DNA of 64,000 bases from Hymenobacter convexus (lineage in GTDB: Bacteria; Bacteroidota; Bacteroidia; Cytophagales; Hymenobacteraceae), in NCBI RefSeq assembly GCF_030580955.1, contig NZ_JAUQON010000001.1, forward strand, positions 62,001-126,000. Direction: 5' to 3'. Of this stretch, positions 10,595 through 20,500 are shown in pieces. Both the position numbers and the translations under genes were made by a program. Below the pieces are notes generated by a model. The model was given only the letters and a program-made list of their open reading frames with translations. It was not told the origin of the DNA and did not search any database. Position 1 is the first letter of the stretch; each line of letters opens with the position of its first letter.

Positions 10595-10988
10595 GCCGAC
10601 AGCCGGTAACCCGTGCCGGCGGGGGAGAAGGTAGTAGAGAAGGTCATTTTCTGCAGCATGGAAAGGCGAGTCGGGCCAGGAAAATCCAGGCCCGCAAGAG
10701 GCGTGTTGCAAGGGAGATGCAGGCGGCCGCCAAAGGGTTGCAAGCAGGTTGCAAACCTTCCAAAACAACAACTGAAGCATGGCGACCCACCAATCCATTC
10801 CCGAAGATATTTAATACTCGTGCAACAACCCTGACTGCAATTTCAGAGTTGAGACTGAACGAGGTAGAGGCGGGGTTTTTCCCGCCTGGGCGCTTGTGCC
10901 GCGACAACAGTTCCGTTCGACGCCCGGGCGGGGGCATGCCCCGCCTTACATCGTTCTAACCTTTTCCAATCACCTTAACCCCTTTCGC
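10595..10988. other. divergent intergenic region
   Basis: 394 bp between the sigma gene and wrbA. Two short GC-rich hairpins lie on the wrbA side (about 10867-10887, aggcggg/cccgcct; and about 10922-10946). AT-richer sequence near 10800-10830 includes TATCTTCG on the minus strand, a weak -7-like box without a matched -33. No small gene is seen. Confidence 0.35.
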
Positions 10989-11603
10989 ATGAAGACTCTT
11001 GTGCTGTTTTATTCCACCTATGGCCACGTTTGGAAGCTGGCCGAAGCCATTGCCGAAGGCGCCCGCCAGGTAGCCGGCAACGAAGTCGTGGTGAAGCGCG
11101 TGCCCGAAACCCTGCCCAAAGAAATTCTGGACCAGACCGGCGCTACTGGTGCCCAGCAGGCCTTCGCCCACGTGCCCGTGGCCACCCCGCAGGAACTCAC
11201 GGAGTACGACGCCATCCTCTTCGGTACGCCCACGCGCTACGGCAACCTCTGCGGCCAGATGCAGGCCTTCATGGACAGCACCGGTGGCCTCTGGGCCAAG
11301 GGCGCGCTGGTGGGCAAAGTGGGCGGCGCCTTTGTGAGCACCGCCACCCAGCACGGCGGGCAGGAAACCACCCTGCGCAGCTTCCACACCGTGCTGCTGC
11401 ACCACGGTTTCGTGATTGTGGGCCTGCCCTACGCCTGGCAGGGCCAGATGGGCCACGAGGAAGTGACCGGCGGCACGCCCTACGGCGCCAGCACCGTGGC
11501 CGGCGGCCAGGGCGAGCGTCAGCCCAGCGAAAACGAGCTCGAAGGCGCCCGCTTCCAGGGCCGGCACACGGCCGAAATCGCGCAGAAGCTAGCGGCTAAA
11601 TAG
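10989..11603 (+). CDS. wrbA: NAD(P)H:quinone oxidoreductase WrbA (flavodoxin-like)
   Basis: 204 residues from the ATG at 10989; an upstream in-frame ATG at 10896 is rejected because the conserved N-terminus [20 protein letters not shown] starts at 10989. This strand-loop binds the FMN phosphate. [20 protein letters not shown], then [20 protein letters not shown], and [13 protein letters not shown] are WrbA signatures. It is a cytosolic tetrameric FMN enzyme that reduces quinones by two electrons in oxidative stress defence. It is a single gene closed by a hairpin. Confidence 0.97.
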   Translation: MKTLVLFYSTYGHVWKLAEAIAEGARQVAGNEVVVKRVPETLPKEILDQTGATGAQQAFAHVPVATPQELTEYDAILFGTPTRYGNLCGQMQAFMDSTGGLWAKGALVGKVGGAFVSTATQHGGQETTLRSFHTVLLHHGFVIVGLPYAWQGQMGHEEVTGGTPYGASTVAGGQGERQPSENELEGARFQGRHTAEIAQKLAAK

Positions 11604-11638
11604 CGTGATTCAGCCTTCGTTGTAAGTTCATAAATATG

Positions 11639-11666
11639 AATAGCCGCTCCTTCAGGGGCGGCTATT
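11639..11666 (+). terminator. wrbA terminator
   Basis: A 12-bp stem (aatagccgctcc / ggggcggctatt, one G-T-type mismatch) with the loop ttca is followed by TTTTCG. It begins 36 bp past the wrbA stop. Confidence 0.75.
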
Positions 11667-11820
11667 TTCGTGGGTATAATATGCGGAGTCTGCTGCGCAC
11701 GGACGTGTAAAAAGTGCTTTCCTTGGCTTTAAACTAAGAAATTAGTTTTATAAGTGCTTATTTTTTAATGGGTAGTGTAATAAAATAGTTGGTGGTGCGA
11801 TATACCTCTGGCTTGGCTGG

Positions 11821-11828
11821 TACTTTTG
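11821..11828 (+). promoter_or_regulatory. candidate -7 box of the outer-membrane receptor gene
   Basis: TACTTTTG matches TAnnTTTG exactly, 58 bases before the chosen ATG and at the end of an AT-rich tract (11715-11800). No TTG stands at the usual 19-21-base distance, so support is partial. Confidence 0.35.
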
Positions 11829-11885
11829 TGGCCGGCGCAACGCTTTCCTGCTTTCCACATCTTTCGCCACACCTTCTTTCTGCAA

Positions 11886-14426
11886 ATGAAACACACCCTA
11901 CTCGGCTTGTCGCTTCTGGCGACCTGCGCTAGCTCTGCCTACGCCCAAACGCCGGCTGCCCCGGCCACCACCCCCACCACGGCCCCCGCTAAACCCGCCG
12001 CGCCCAAGCCGCTGGTGCTGCCCGACGCGCCCAAAGGCACCGGCCGCCTCAGCGGCACCGTGCTCGACGGGACCACCAAAAAGCCCGTGGAGTTTGCCAC
12101 CGTGGCCCTGCTGCCCGCCACCGGCGACACACCCATCGACGGCACCGTGGCCGATGAAAAGGGCCGCTTCAGCCTGCGCGGGTTGGTGCCGGGCACCTAC
12201 CGCCTGCAGCTCAGCTTCCTGGGCTACGCGGCCCTGACGCGGGACGTGACCGTGACCGGCGGCAACACCGATTTGGGCCCGCTCAGCCTCGCGGCCAGTG
12301 CCCAGCAACTGGGCGACGTGACCGTGACCGGCGAAAAGGAAACCGTGGAAGTGAAGCCCGACCGCATTGTGTACAACGCCGACCGCGACCTCACCAATAA
12401 GGGCGGCGTGGCCGCCGACGTGCTGCGCAAGGTGCCCCTGCTCAACGTGGACCTCGACGGCAACGTGCAGCTGCGCGGCTCCAGCAACATCAAGGTACTC
12501 ATCAACAACAAGCCCAGCAGCATCCTGGCCGGCAACCTAGCCGATGCGCTCAAGCAGCTGCCCGCCGACCAGATTGCCTCCGTTGAAGTCATCACCACGC
12601 CGGGCGCCAAGTACGACGGCGAAGGCACGGCCGGCATCGTGAACATCATCTTGAAAAAGAATAACCTGCAGGGCGTGAACGGCAGCGTGAACGCCGCCGC
12701 CGGCAACCGCAGCTCCAACGCCGGCGGCAGCCTCAACGTGCGCCGCGGCAAGGTGGGCGTGAACACCAACCTCAGCAGCTACCTCTACTACAGCCCCAGC
12801 GCCAGCAACTCGGAACGCACCAACTTCGGCAGCTCGCCCGATAACGTCATCTCACGGCTGAACCAGAACGGCAGCGGCGACAACATCGGCGGTGGCGCCT
12901 ACGGCCGCATGAGCCTCGACTACGACCCCGCCAAAAACCACAGCCTCACGGTGGGCTTTAGCGGCAGCCTCAACCGCAACCACAACGAGAACCAGCAAAC
13001 CAACGACCTGCGCGTGTTCAGCGGCCCCACCGCCAGCCAGCTGTTCACCCGCGCCGCCGAAAATAACTACAACTCGTCGAGCTACGACGTGAATGGCACC
13101 TACACGCGCACCTTCGAGGGCCAGCCGCGCCGCGAGTGGAGCCTGCTGGCCCAGCACTCGCGTAACCGGAATTTGCAGCCCTACGCGCTGAATCAGTACC
13201 AAAACCAATACACCGCCACCGGCCTGCCCAACTACCGCGAAAGCAGCGACAACCTCTCGCGCAACCTCGAAACCACGCTCCAAACCGACTACACGCACCC
13301 CATCGGCGACAAGCGCAGCGTAGAAGTGGGCGGCAAAGCCATTCTGCGCCAGGTGCTGAGCGACTATCAGATTCAGACCGCCACCGGCACCGACGCGCCA
13401 TTTGTGGTTGACAAGCAGCGCTCCAACGTGTTCGACTACGACCAGAACGTGGCCGCCGCCTACGCCACCTACGGCTTCCCGCTGGGCAAAAAGCTGAACT
13501 CCCGCGTGGGTACCCGCCTGGAACGCACCGACATCGTGGGCCGCTTCCAGCAGAACGACATCACGCGCTTCACCAGCGGCTACACCAGCCTGCTGCCCAA
13601 CGCCAGCATCAACTACACCCGCAAGCCCGGCAGCAGCATCCGCCTGGCCTACAGCCGCCGCATCCAGCGCCCCAACATCTACTACCTGAACCCCTACGAA
13701 AACCGCGTCGATAAATTCAACGTGAGCCGCGGCAACCCCGAGCTCGACCCCGAGTTCACCGACAGCTACGAGCTGAACTACAGCACCTTCGTGAAAGGCT
13801 CGGTGCTCAACTTCTCGCTCTTCACACGCCAGACCAACAACGCCATCGAAACCGTGCGCACCCAGCGCCTCGACACCACCGTGAGCACCTTCGCCAACGT
13901 GGCCCGCAACCGTACCTACGGCGCCAGCGTGTTCGGCTCCTTCAAGCCCACCACCAAGTGGGAAATCAGCGGCTCTACCTCGTTCAACTACGTGGTGCTG
14001 CGCTCGGGCTTCCTCAACACCACCAACGAGGGCCTGATGTACAACTTCAACCTGAACTCCACCTACAAATTCACCAAAACCCTGAGCGCGCAGTTCTACG
14101 GCGGCATCAGCTCATCGCGCGTGCAGCTGCAGGGCCGCTCCTCCGCCTGGAACTACTATTCCATGGGCATCAAAAAGACCATCCTGAAGGAGAAAGGCGA
14201 CCTCACGCTCAACGCCGACAACTTCATCACCGCCCGGCGCGACCTGAACTCCTACGTCAGCACGCCCGCCTTCAACCTGGAGCAGCACAACTACATCGCC
14301 CTGCGCGGCATCCGCCTGGCCTTCGGCTACCGCTTCGGCAAAATCGAAGCCGCCCCGCCCAAGCAGCGCCGCAGCATCCGCAACGACGACACGAAAGCCG
14401 GCGAAAGCCAAGGCGGTCAGCAGTAG
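11886..14426 (+). CDS. TonB-dependent-receptor-like outer-membrane beta-barrel protein
   Basis: 846 residues from the ATG at 11886, which opens a signal peptide (MKHTLLGLSLLATCASSAYA, then QTPAA). A Pro/Ala/Thr linker precedes a carboxypeptidase-regulatory domain at about 52-135 (RLSGTVLDGTTKKPVEFATV, then DEKGRFSLRGLVPGTYRLQL). A plug-like domain at about 150-260 contains VRGSS-like QLRGSSNIKVLINNKPS and VEVITTPGAKYDGEGTAGI. The rest is a large beta-barrel with periodic aromatic strands; the C-terminus has a polar tail after LAFGYRFG. This matches the outer-membrane beta-barrel (OMP_b-brl) family of Bacteroidota. The ligand is unknown; no SusD-like partner is adjacent. Confidence 0.93.
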   Translation: MKHTLLGLSLLATCASSAYAQTPAAPATTPTTAPAKPAAPKPLVLPDAPKGTGRLSGTVLDGTTKKPVEFATVALLPATGDTPIDGTVADEKGRFSLRGLVPGTYRLQLSFLGYAALTRDVTVTGGNTDLGPLSLAASAQQLGDVTVTGEKETVEVKPDRIVYNADRDLTNKGGVAADVLRKVPLLNVDLDGNVQLRGSSNIKVLINNKPSSILAGNLADALKQLPADQIASVEVITTPGAKYDGEGTAGIVNIILKKNNLQGVNGSVNAAAGNRSSNAGGSLNVRRGKVGVNTNLSSYLYYSPSASNSERTNFGSSPDNVISRLNQNGSGDNIGGGAYGRMSLDYDPAKNHSLTVGFSGSLNRNHNENQQTNDLRVFSGPTASQLFTRAAENNYNSSSYDVNGTYTRTFEGQPRREWSLLAQHSRNRNLQPYALNQYQNQYTATGLPNYRESSDNLSRNLETTLQTDYTHPIGDKRSVEVGGKAILRQVLSDYQIQTATGTDAPFVVDKQRSNVFDYDQNVAAAYATYGFPLGKKLNSRVGTRLERTDIVGRFQQNDITRFTSGYTSLLPNASINYTRKPGSSIRLAYSRRIQRPNIYYLNPYENRVDKFNVSRGNPELDPEFTDSYELNYSTFVKGSVLNFSLFTRQTNNAIETVRTQRLDTTVSTFANVARNRTYGASVFGSFKPTTKWEISGSTSFNYVVLRSGFLNTTNEGLMYNFNLNSTYKFTKTLSAQFYGGISSSRVQLQGRSSAWNYYSMGIKKTILKEKGDLTLNADNFITARRDLNSYVSTPAFNLEQHNYIALRGIRLAFGYRFGKIEAAPPKQRRSIRNDDTKAGESQGGQQ

Positions 14427-14434
14427 GCAGCCCC

Positions 14435-14470
14435 CGTCATTGCGAGGCCACAGGCCGTGGCAACCGAAGG
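14435..14470. repeat. fragment of intergenic repeat family D
   Basis: CGTCATTGCGAGGCCACAGG and the following GCCGTGGCAACCGAAGG match, with one base difference, the complement of the right-hand unit near 62140-62186. It is a solitary half element between the receptor and aroE. Confidence 0.75.
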
Positions 14471-14488
14471 ACGTTGACAAGTGCAACC

Positions 14489-15229
14489 TCACCGCCCATT
14501 CCATATCTCCCATGCCGCCTCGGCCTGCAGGCACAGCATCTCGAAGCCGTTCTTCACCTGCGCGCCCGCTTCCTTGCCTTTCAGCATAAACAGCGTTTCG
14601 GCCGGATTATACACCAGGTCATACAGGTAGTGCTGCTCGGTGAGGGCCGCGTAGGGCAGCGGCGGGCACTCATCGGTGCGCGGAAACGTGCCCAGTGGCG
14701 TGGCATTGATGATGAGCGGATGCGCCGCCAGCAGCTGGGGCGTCAGGTCGGCGTAGGTGAGGCCAGCGCCCAGCGGGTCGCGGCTTACCGTCCAGTACGC
14801 AATGCCCAGCTCCTGCAGCGCCACCGCTACGGCCTTGGAGGCCCCGCCGGTGCCCAGCACCAGCGCCCGCGCCTCGGGCCGCAGCGGGAAAAACCGCCGC
14901 AACGATTCTCGGAAGCCGATGTAGTCGGTGTTGTGGCCGCGCAGGCGGCCGTCGGGCGTCCGCTCAATCACGTTCACGGCGCCCACGCGGGTGGCCGAGG
15001 GCGCCAGCTCGTCCAGGTAGAGCATCACCGATTCCTTATAAGGCACCGTCACGTTCAGGCCCACCAAATCGGGGTGGGCGGCCAGCAGGCCCGGCAGCTC
15101 GTTCACCGAAGCCAGCTCGAACAACTCGTACTGATGGTCGCCCAGGCCCAGCGAGTAAAACTTCTGGGTGAAATACGTTTGCGAAAACGAGTGGCTGAGG
15201 GTGCGGCCGATAAGCCCGAACTGGCGCAT
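14489..15229 (-). CDS. aroE: shikimate dehydrogenase
   Basis: 246 residues from the ATG at 15229 (MRQFGLIGRTLSHSFSQ); the upstream open extension is not conserved in type. It has the shikimate-binding SHSFSQ, catalytic Lys65 in NVTVPYKE, Asp102 in GHNTDYIGF, and the NADP-binding GTGGASKA. It catalyses NADPH-dependent reduction of 3-dehydroshikimate to shikimate in aromatic amino acid synthesis. It lies 116 bp downstream of the DedA gene on the same strand, but a terminator separates them, so it probably has its own promoter in that gap. Confidence 0.95.
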   Translation of the reverse strand: MRQFGLIGRTLSHSFSQTYFTQKFYSLGLGDHQYELFELASVNELPGLLAAHPDLVGLNVTVPYKESVMLYLDELAPSATRVGAVNVIERTPDGRLRGHNTDYIGFRESLRRFFPLRPEARALVLGTGGASKAVAVALQELGIAYWTVSRDPLGAGLTYADLTPQLLAAHPLIINATPLGTFPRTDECPPLPYAALTEQHYLYDLVYNPAETLFMLKGKEAGAQVKNGFEMLCLQAEAAWEIWNGR

Positions 15230-15268
15230 GGGAAGGTGGATAGGGGAGGGCTTCAAAAGAACACAAAA

Positions 15269-15300
15269 AAACGCCCCCGACCTTTCGATGGGGGGCGTTT
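15269..15300 (-). terminator. terminator of the DedA gene
   Basis: A 10-bp stem (aaacgccccc / gggggcgttt) with a 12-base loop. On the minus strand it ends in TTTTTTTGTGT, 46 bp past the DedA stop. Confidence 0.8.
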
Positions 15301-15345
15301 CGCTGAAAAGTGACAATTTATCGTGGGCAAAAGCTGACGGGCTGC

Positions 15346-16023
15346 TTAGCGCGCATCGGCCGCCGGCTGGGCGCCAAACTTGCTTTTAAGGAACGACCAC
15401 AGCGGCGGCAGCACCGAAATCAGGATGATGGCATAAATCACCAGTGTGAAGTTGTTCTTCACCACCGGAATGTTGCCGAACAGGTAGCCCGCCAGCGTGA
15501 GCGAAACCACCCACAGCGCCGCCCCCGCAATGCTGAAGGAGGCAAAGTAGCGGTACGTCATGGTGCCCACGCCGGCCACAAACGGCGCAAACGTGCGCAC
15601 AATGGGCACGAAGCGCGCCATGATAATGGTTTTGCCGCCGTGCTTGGCATAAAAAGCCTGCGTCTGGTCGAGGTACTTGCGGTTGAGGAACTTGTAGTTC
15701 TCGCGAAACACGCGCGGCCCCAGGTAGTCGCCCACCAGGTAGTTCAGGTTATCGCCGATGAAGGCCGCCGCGATGAGCAGCGGAATCAGCAGCCAGATGT
15801 TGAGCAGGGGGTGGCCCGTGTCGGGGTTGGGCTGGGCGGCCAGCGTGCCGGCCACAAACAGCAGCGAGTCGCCGGGCAGGAAGGGCATCACAATCACCCC
15901 GGTTTCGGTGAAAATGATGAGAAACAGAATGAGGTATGTGAGGTTGCCGTAGTCGTGCACCACGTTGACCAGCGTCTTGTCGAGGTGAAGTAAGAGGTCG
16001 AAAAAGTGCTTAATGATTTCCAT
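15346..16023 (-). CDS. DedA family (SNARE-associated/VTT) integral membrane protein
   Basis: 225 residues from the ATG at 16023; an ATG seven codons upstream is possible. Family motifs: FTETGVIVMPFLPGDSLLFV in the first re-entrant region, GDNLNYLVGDYLGPRVF, and the amphipathic ARFVPIVRTFAPFVAGVGTM with the conserved Arg residues. Several hydrophobic helices follow. Family members translocate or flip phospholipids (undecaprenyl-phosphate for the DedA and PopT branch) and maintain membrane homeostasis. Which lipid this one handles cannot be decided from sequence. Confidence 0.93.
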   Translation of the reverse strand: MEIIKHFFDLLLHLDKTLVNVVHDYGNLTYLILFLIIFTETGVIVMPFLPGDSLLFVAGTLAAQPNPDTGHPLLNIWLLIPLLIAAAFIGDNLNYLVGDYLGPRVFRENYKFLNRKYLDQTQAFYAKHGGKTIIMARFVPIVRTFAPFVAGVGTMTYRYFASFSIAGAALWVVSLTLAGYLFGNIPVVKNNFTLVIYAIILISVLPPLWSFLKSKFGAQPAADAR

Positions 16024-16416
16024 GCCGGGCCTGATGTGAGCCACAAAGAAAACGGCTGGGCACCGAAGTGGCCGCTTGGCGGCATTATTTCCGGGTGGGG
16101 GTAGGGCGGGCGGGCGCTGGGGCTTACCTTTGCGCCCGCTTAAGCGGTGGCCGGCTGAAGTTTAATTATTTTTTTCTGCTGTTTCACTTCTGCCGGAAAA
16201 AACCCTTTCTGCATCGTGCGGGCCCTATTTTACCCAAAAAAAGTTGCCCCAACCGGCTGCTTGCCGCCGCCTGTGCTTCAATAATGGCATGACCTGTGAT
16301 ATGCGGCCCTGCAACGGTCCCCCGGTGGCACGTTCAGTGTTGCATTGCTTTCAGGCCACCCCAACCTCTGCAATTCCTTTGCCGTTGCAGGACGTAGAAA
16401 AAAAATTACCTGAAGA
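16024..16416. other. divergent intergenic region with an isolated -7-like box
   Basis: 393 bp between the DedA and bestrophin genes. TACCTTTG at 16125-16132 matches TAnnTTTG on the plus strand but is nearly 290 bases from the bestrophin start. If used, it would give a long leader. No small gene or known riboswitch fold is recognised in the leader. Confidence 0.3.
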
Positions 16417-17340
16417 ATGATTGTTTATCAAGGAGGCGATTGGTGGCGGGCCCTGTGGCATTTCCACACCTCCGCCGTCATCCGTCTGTTGCTGAAGCGC
16501 GTGGCGCTGGTCGGACTCTACGGGTCGGCCATCGCCGTGATTAGCATCGACTTTCACACCCTCAACGTGCGCATTGGGCGCGAGTACCTGTCCATTCTGG
16601 GCATTTTGCTCAGCTTGCTGCTCGTGTTCCGCACCAACACCGCCTACGACCGCTACTACGAAGGCCGCGGCGTGTGGGGGCAGCTCGTGTCGCACTGCCG
16701 CGGGCTGGCCATGGAAATGAACGCCCTGCTCCCCCGCGAGGCCAAATCGAGCCGCCGCTACTTTGCCGCCCTCATCTCCAACTTTCCCATTGCCCTCGAA
16801 GGCAGCCTGCGCAACCGCGTGCGCTTCGACAAGATGGAAGCCACGCCCGACATCATCGACCGCCTCCAAAAGGCTGAAAGCGTGTGTTCTACCATCATTG
16901 CCGTGCTCATGGAGAGCGTGGAGCAGCTGCGGCAGGTGCAGATTTTCGACCCCATTCACCTCATCAACATCAAGCAGCACTACCTGGGCATGATGACCGT
17001 GAACGGCACCTGCGAGCGCATCAAGGCCACGCCGATTCCGTATTCTTACAGTTTTTTCATCAAATGCTACATCACCATTTTCATCATGATAATGCCGCTG
17101 GTGCTCGTCGATTCCTGCGGCTGGTGGATGGTGCCCATCACCATGATTGGGGCTTACGCCATGCTGGGCCTGGAGATGATTGGCAACGAGATTGAAAACC
17201 CCTTCGGGTACGACAGCAACGACCTGCCCATCACGCAGCTTTCGAACAAGATTCGGGTAAGCGTGCATGATTTGCTGGGCGTGGAGCTGCCCGCCGAGAA
17301 AAAGGCCCTGGCCAATATTCCTTACAGCATCGTTCACTAA
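16417..17340 (+). CDS. bestrophin-family ion channel (RFP-TM, UPF0187)
   Basis: 307 residues. The N-terminus has a hydrophobic helix (VALVGLYGSAIAVISIDF). The conserved bestrophin block is LLLVFRTNTAYDRYYEGRGV followed by WGQL. The central ERIKATPIPYSYSFFIKC and C-terminal NEIENPFGYDSNDLP are the hallmark segments lining the pore and cytosolic neck. Bacterial members form pentameric inner-membrane channels, cation-selective in the Klebsiella homologue. Selectivity cannot be predicted here. It is a single gene with a possible long leader. Confidence 0.93.
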   Translation: MIVYQGGDWWRALWHFHTSAVIRLLLKRVALVGLYGSAIAVISIDFHTLNVRIGREYLSILGILLSLLLVFRTNTAYDRYYEGRGVWGQLVSHCRGLAMEMNALLPREAKSSRRYFAALISNFPIALEGSLRNRVRFDKMEATPDIIDRLQKAESVCSTIIAVLMESVEQLRQVQIFDPIHLINIKQHYLGMMTVNGTCERIKATPIPYSYSFFIKCYITIFIMIMPLVLVDSCGWWMVPITMIGAYAMLGLEMIGNEIENPFGYDSNDLPITQLSNKIRVSVHDLLGVELPAEKKALANIPYSIVH

Positions 17341-17550
17341 CCCTTAACGTGGGTGGCTGTCGAGCTGCCAACTGTTTGGTTCGGAAGCTCATGTGCTGAA
17401 TATAGCAAAATGCTTATTTATAATCATTTGAACAAAATCTTTCATTTTTCTCAAACCGTTCCACCTTTTTTTGACACCTGCGTATATGCGCCTCGTGACG
17501 AAACACAGGCTTTTCGTTTCCCTCCTTTTTACATCCAATTCCCAATCCAA

Positions 17551-20500
17551 ATGCAAACTTTAATCTTTACTCAGAAGCTGTTGCGACAGCGGCGCTTTCT
17601 CAGCTTTTTGCTCCCGCTGTTCGCCATTTTTGTCGGTCTGGGGACTGTGCAAGCACAGACCATAAGCGGCACCAATTTCTTTGTCGATAATACGCCTGGC
17701 ACCACTAACACAACTTACGGTGGCAGTTCTGCCGTGACGCCAAACTTCAGCGGTGCAAACTTCGGTAGCTTCAACATCAACAACCCGAATGACTTGCTGC
17801 TTAATGGCGGTGAATTGACGTTCACCAGCACTGTTGCACCAACGGGGGCTCAGTTGAACTACACTATTTACTCCGTCACCACGGGCAATGCAGTTGGCCC
17901 TACGCAAAACATCCCACTCGGCACTCCGACTCAAAGCGGCAACGTTTATACTTATAGCCTGAGCAACGCCCAGCGGAGCTTGATAAGCTTGGTCCCTAAC
18001 TCAGGTGACTACGAAATCGACGGCAACTTTACTGTAAACTATGGTACCCGGTCAAGTGCTGCGGTTATTTCGGACGGGATTCGGACGGCATCTTTCAATG
18101 TAACGGGTACGCGCCCCGTGCCTAGCTCGGTTACCTTCTCGAACGAGTCGGTTACTGTCGACCAAGGCAATGGCAACCGGACCTACAACGGTACCGCTTT
18201 CAACACGACGCTGGTAGACCAGAAGCCGGGCTCGACCACTACGCCGGCTTTCGATATCAATACGGGCAACCTGATTCTCAGAGGCGGTTCGGTGAGAACT
18301 ACTGAGACGGGCACTTACGTCGTAAACGGCGCTTTCCTGGATTACAACGTGTATAGCCCCAGCGGCACGACGGTTACTACCGGTACGCTGCAACTGACCC
18401 AGGCCCCCAACCCGTCGGGCGGGGTTCGCGATTTCTCGCTGACCAGCGGCACCACCGACCTTATCCGGCTCGTGAACACGGCTGGCGCAGGGTATACGCT
18501 CCAAGTTACTTTCCATGCCACGTACCAGGAGAATGGCACGGGTATTCCGTCACGTGCCAACGACACGAATACCTACAATGCGCGGTTCGATGTAGTGGGC
18601 ACGCAAACGCCCGCTCCGACTATCAACCCGAACACCATTCAGATTGCTGCTGATAACAACACCACGGGTACCTCTTACTTCTTCCCGAACAACCCTTCGG
18701 CTACCCCGCAGTACCCGAACTACACCTTCACTTCCTCTACCAATGCTGGTGGTGTTCAGGGCGCATTTGACATCAACAATGGCCAGTTGCGCTTAACCAA
18801 TACGACGGTTGCCACGACCGAAGCCGGTACCAACACTGTAACCAGTGTGGTGCTGTACTACCGCACTCGCTTGGCTTCTTCGGGCGGCGGAGCTTATCAG
18901 CCTATCACCCTGACCCAGTCGGGCCCGACGGTTGGCGGTACCCGCACGTTCGTAATCGACCCCAACTCCACCACCAACGTCAACAACCAGCCCAACCTGA
19001 TTGCCACCCCGGCGGTGACCGCCCCTGGCAACTATGTGGTGGATGTTTATTACCAAGCCAACGGCGTCAATTCAACGACGGGTATGACGTTCAGCGTGGC
19101 CTATCCGCCAACGGGTAGCTACTCGGCCTTCTTCACGGTAGCTGGTACGCCCATTGCCACCACCATCTGGACGGGTGCTTTCAACGACGACTGGTTCAAC
19201 TCGGCCAACTGGACCAACGGTGTGCCGGACGAGAACAAGAATGCCCTGATTCGTGACCTGGGTGCTGGTGTTAACGTGCCTTACCCCAACATCAACTCCG
19301 GTGTGGTAGTGTACGTGGGTAGCTCGACCAACGTGGCCTACGATAACACGAACTCGGGTCCGGCCAAAGTGCGCAACTTCACCATGGGCGGCACCTCGCA
19401 GGCCCAGCGCTCCATTGCGCGCCTGGTGAAAGGCCAGCTGCAAGTGTTCGGCGACTTCAATAACAACTACAACAGCTTTGTTCAGCGCGAGAATACGATT
19501 ATCGAGTTCGCCGGTGTGTCGAGCCAGGACAACTCGATGCCGGCCCTCGCTTCCAATCCGGTTACGCAGGTAATCACGGGCGGTACCTTCGAGCGGGTTG
19601 ATATTTCGGGTGGCGGCAAGAAGCAGGTAACGGGCGTGATGAACATCTCCGAATCATTGAACTTCCTTACGCCTGACCTGTATGCGGCCGGCCAGCCCAA
19701 TGTTGTGCGTCCGAACCCAGTTACTGCGCTGGCCGCCAACGCTGGTGTGCTGTACACCGATGTTTCGGTTGCACCTCCTTTGAGCCTGCCTGCAATCGTA
19801 CTTGCTGACCGCGGCAGCTCGAATGCCAACAACGGTGCCCAGATTAACGGCGAAACTGATTTGTCGTTCCTCTACGGCTATGTAACGACCAGCCGGGCAC
19901 AGGTTGGTGTCAATGACCCCCGTACTTTTGGTAATATTGGTTTGGACATCACCTTCACCGGCGTCAATGCGCCTGGTAAAGTAGATGTGACCCGCAATAC
20001 GGTAGAAGCGTATTCGCCGGTAGTTGGCAAATTTGGCATCCGCCGCATCTGGGGTGTACGTCCTGCCGACCCCAATACCAACAACGGCGGCTTGCAGGCT
20101 ACTATGGTGTTCCACTACCGCGACAGCGAAACCCGCAACCTGAATGGCTCTACTACCACTATGCCTGGTGTGGGCACTATTCCTGAGGCCAACCTTATTG
20201 CTTTCGTTTCGACCAACTCGGGCAACACCTTCGGCGCTCTGGGCCGCGACGGCGCTGTGGATGTGACGAACAACCGGTTGACCAAAACCGGTGTCACCGC
20301 CTTCGCTACCTTCACCCTCGGCGACCAGAACAACCCGCTGCCCGTTCGCCTCACGGCTTTCGACGCCAAGCGCTTCGGCAAGAACGCCCTCGTGACCTGG
20401 CAGACGGCTACCGAGCTGAACAGCAAAGGCTACGAAGTGCAGGCTTCGACCAACGGCACGGAGTTCCACACGGTGGCTTACGTGGCCAGCGCTGCTCCTA

